From a virus, in the IMG/VR virus record IMGVR_UViG_3300042385_000707, positions 1 through 21,584 of that record: a stretch of 21,584 nucleotides of DNA. One strand, 5' to 3'. The position numbers were made by a program, and so were the translations under genes. The notes under the pieces were generated by a model that did no database searches, was not told where the DNA came from, and was given only the letters and a program-made list of their open reading frames with translations. This document shows positions 20,681 through 21,584 of this stretch, piece by piece (position 1 is the stretch's first letter; every line of letters begins with the position of its first letter).

Positions 20681-21573
20681 TTTTCCAGTTTTTTACGTTT
20701 TGCACCTAAGTAGGCAGCAATTGCCATTTTTCGGCGCTGAGATGATGAAGCTCCTTTAAATTGAGGAGCATCAGATTTACCAAAGTCTCTTATATATGTT
20801 CCCATACCATCATTCGGATTCAGTCTTTCAAGTAAAGGGCATCCTGTAATATAATCAATATCATCTTCACTTATCTTTCCTTTGCCAAAATTAGATACAT
20901 TAATCGGTTCTCCTTTTCTTTCAGGATCTGGATCATATTTTCTTTTAGCGCGGACAGCAGATGCTCTTTCTTTTTTACTAAGAGAAGCTCTTTTTTCTTT
21001 TGACATGCACTTGGGTTTAGGTTCACCAGGTTCTCTCGCGCATGGACCAACCGCTTCACCTTTACTATTAATTCTTTTCCAATCACCTTCAGGGTGTTCT
21101 TTATCAAACCACTTACGCAAATCTTCTTTCATATCTTCGTCTGTGGCACCCATTGTATTTTTGCGACTAGTGCCTTCCATGTAAGCGTACAGAGACTCCA
21201 TATCTGAATGAACTTTAGAAAGTTTATTTTGATACCATTCTTCTACTTTAACACCACTCAATATCAAATTCATGATTTTTTCAGAAGCATAAGAAATAAA
21301 ATGAAGTTGCGTATGTGCCATATCATTTTTTTCTTCAGTGTCATTATACTCACTTTCTTTAATATTATTTTTGCTTTTGTAGTGAGAAACTAAATCACGA
21401 GTATTAACTCCAGTATGACCTGAAGCTACAATAGCTGCATAATATTCAACACCGTGCTTACGCTCAGTTTTTCTTTTCATTAATGATGAAAGTGTGTCTG
21501 CTGCAAGATCATAATTTTTTTTGTGCAGCAAATATCTGCCGAGTAAACCAGATTCCTTAACACAATTATTCAC
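20677..21573 (-). CDS. Modular protein with Cys/Lys DUF6321-like domain, 5' end uncertain
   Basis: The N-terminal 60 residues (CVKESGLLGRYLLHKKNYDLAADTLSSLMKRK, then EYYAAIVAS) look like a helical-repeat start. The middle holds a four-helix segment (HTQLHFISYASEKIMNLILS). Then follows a basic module: DLRKWFDKEHPEGDW, a PCAREPGEPKPKCMSK cysteine pair, and KKERASAVRAKRKYDP. This resembles a family I recall from marine phages (DUF6321-like) and sits beside the related modular 706-aa protein. The C-terminus ends in AIAAYLGAKRKKLEK. A GTG at 21573 with GAGG 7 bases upstream is a credible start, but the frame is open to the window edge, so the protein may be longer. Role unknown; virion-associated by position. 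Confidence 0.62.
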   Translation of the reverse strand: MNNCVKESGLLGRYLLHKKNYDLAADTLSSLMKRKTERKHGVEYYAAIVASGHTGVNTRDLVSHYKSKNNIKESEYNDTEEKNDMAHTQLHFISYASEKIMNLILSGVKVEEWYQNKLSKVHSDMESLYAYMEGTSRKNTMGATDEDMKEDLRKWFDKEHPEGDWKRINSKGEAVGPCAREPGEPKPKCMSKEKRASLSKKERASAVRAKRKYDPDPERKGEPINVSNFGKGKISEDDIDYITGCPLLERLNPNDGMGTYIRDFGKSDAPQFKGASSSQRRKMAIAAYLGAKRKKLEK

Positions 21574-21584
21574 GAGGCGTCCTC

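Noticed and set aside
1-21584. tRNA genes, CRISPR arrays, insertion sequences or an integrase/attachment site
   Set aside because: I looked for cloverleaf-like GGTTC/CC ends, regularly spaced repeats, transposase DDE patterns and terminal inverted repeats and saw none; the only repeat supported is the promoter element near 2.0-2.16 kb.

Overview
The window looks like a piece of a lytic, T4-like marine myovirus genome, similar in style to cyanophage and pelagiphage genomes. The evidence is direct: AT-rich DNA, genes packed with 1-22 bp overlaps (ATGA, TAATG and similar junctions), a T4-type primase (gp61), a T4-type RNase H/flap nuclease, class Ia ribonucleotide reductase (NrdA and NrdB), ThyX, a dCMP deaminase, T4-style late promoters (TATAAATA), and a long tail of small proteins of the kind seen in marine T4-like phages. 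I cannot name the host or the phage. There is no rRNA, tRNA or CRISPR array that I can support.

Nearly everything lies on the minus strand and is read from right to left. (1) From 21.6 to 14.3 kb is a probable late/virion block: a protein cut by or close to the right edge, an acidic/basic two-part protein, a 706-aa lysine/glutamate-rich protein with an EF-hand-like loop, a 514-aa beta-rich Gly/Ala/Thr protein, a 146-aa structural-type protein, two conserved small proteins and a tail-anchored coiled coil. (2) From 14.3 to 7.9 kb is the replication and nucleotide block: primase, ThyX, NrdA, an unknown 210-aa protein, NrdB, dCMP deaminase, a zinc ribbon, a 61-aa protein and a free-standing GIY-YIG nuclease. 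(3) From 7.9 to 6.9 kb are a small beta-barrel (Sm-like) protein, an SH3-like protein and a DUF115/sialyltransferase-like Rossmann protein. (4) From 6.85 to 3.8 kb are a 360-aa unknown, RNase H, a conserved marine phage protein and a GNAT-like protein. (5) From 3.8 to 2.2 kb, on the opposite strand, is a two-gene cassette: a possible nuclease followed by a NUMOD3 DNA-binding-module protein. (6) From 2.16 to 0 kb are tandem repeat-borne promoters, three small unknown proteins, a zinc metallopeptidase and a HAD phosphatase cut by the left edge.

The transcription signals are unusually legible. Six good sigma70-type promoters, all with exactly 17 bp between the -35 and -10 boxes, stand at block boundaries or just before thyX. 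Five of them carry GCTTGAC at the -35, and three of those five are embedded in the 3' end of the preceding gene. T4-type late promoters precede the two nuclease-type loci and the 706-aa protein. The GIY-YIG gene has a late promoter whose start point falls inside the 5' arm of a perfect 8-bp hairpin that would otherwise hold its ribosome binding site. This is the arrangement known for T4 I-TevI and lysozyme, and it predicts translation from late transcripts only.

Together the enzymes supply deoxynucleotides (NrdAB, dCMP deaminase to dUMP, ThyX to dTMP) and lagging-strand functions (primase, RNase H). The most unusual parts are the opposite-strand nuclease-like/NUMOD3 cassette, the hairpin-gated GIY-YIG gene, the tandem promoter repeat that also carries a tiny reading frame, and the late promoter placed for a leaderless transcript. 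No gene-free stretch exceeds 300 bases; the longest, 1947-2215, holds the repeats and three promoters.
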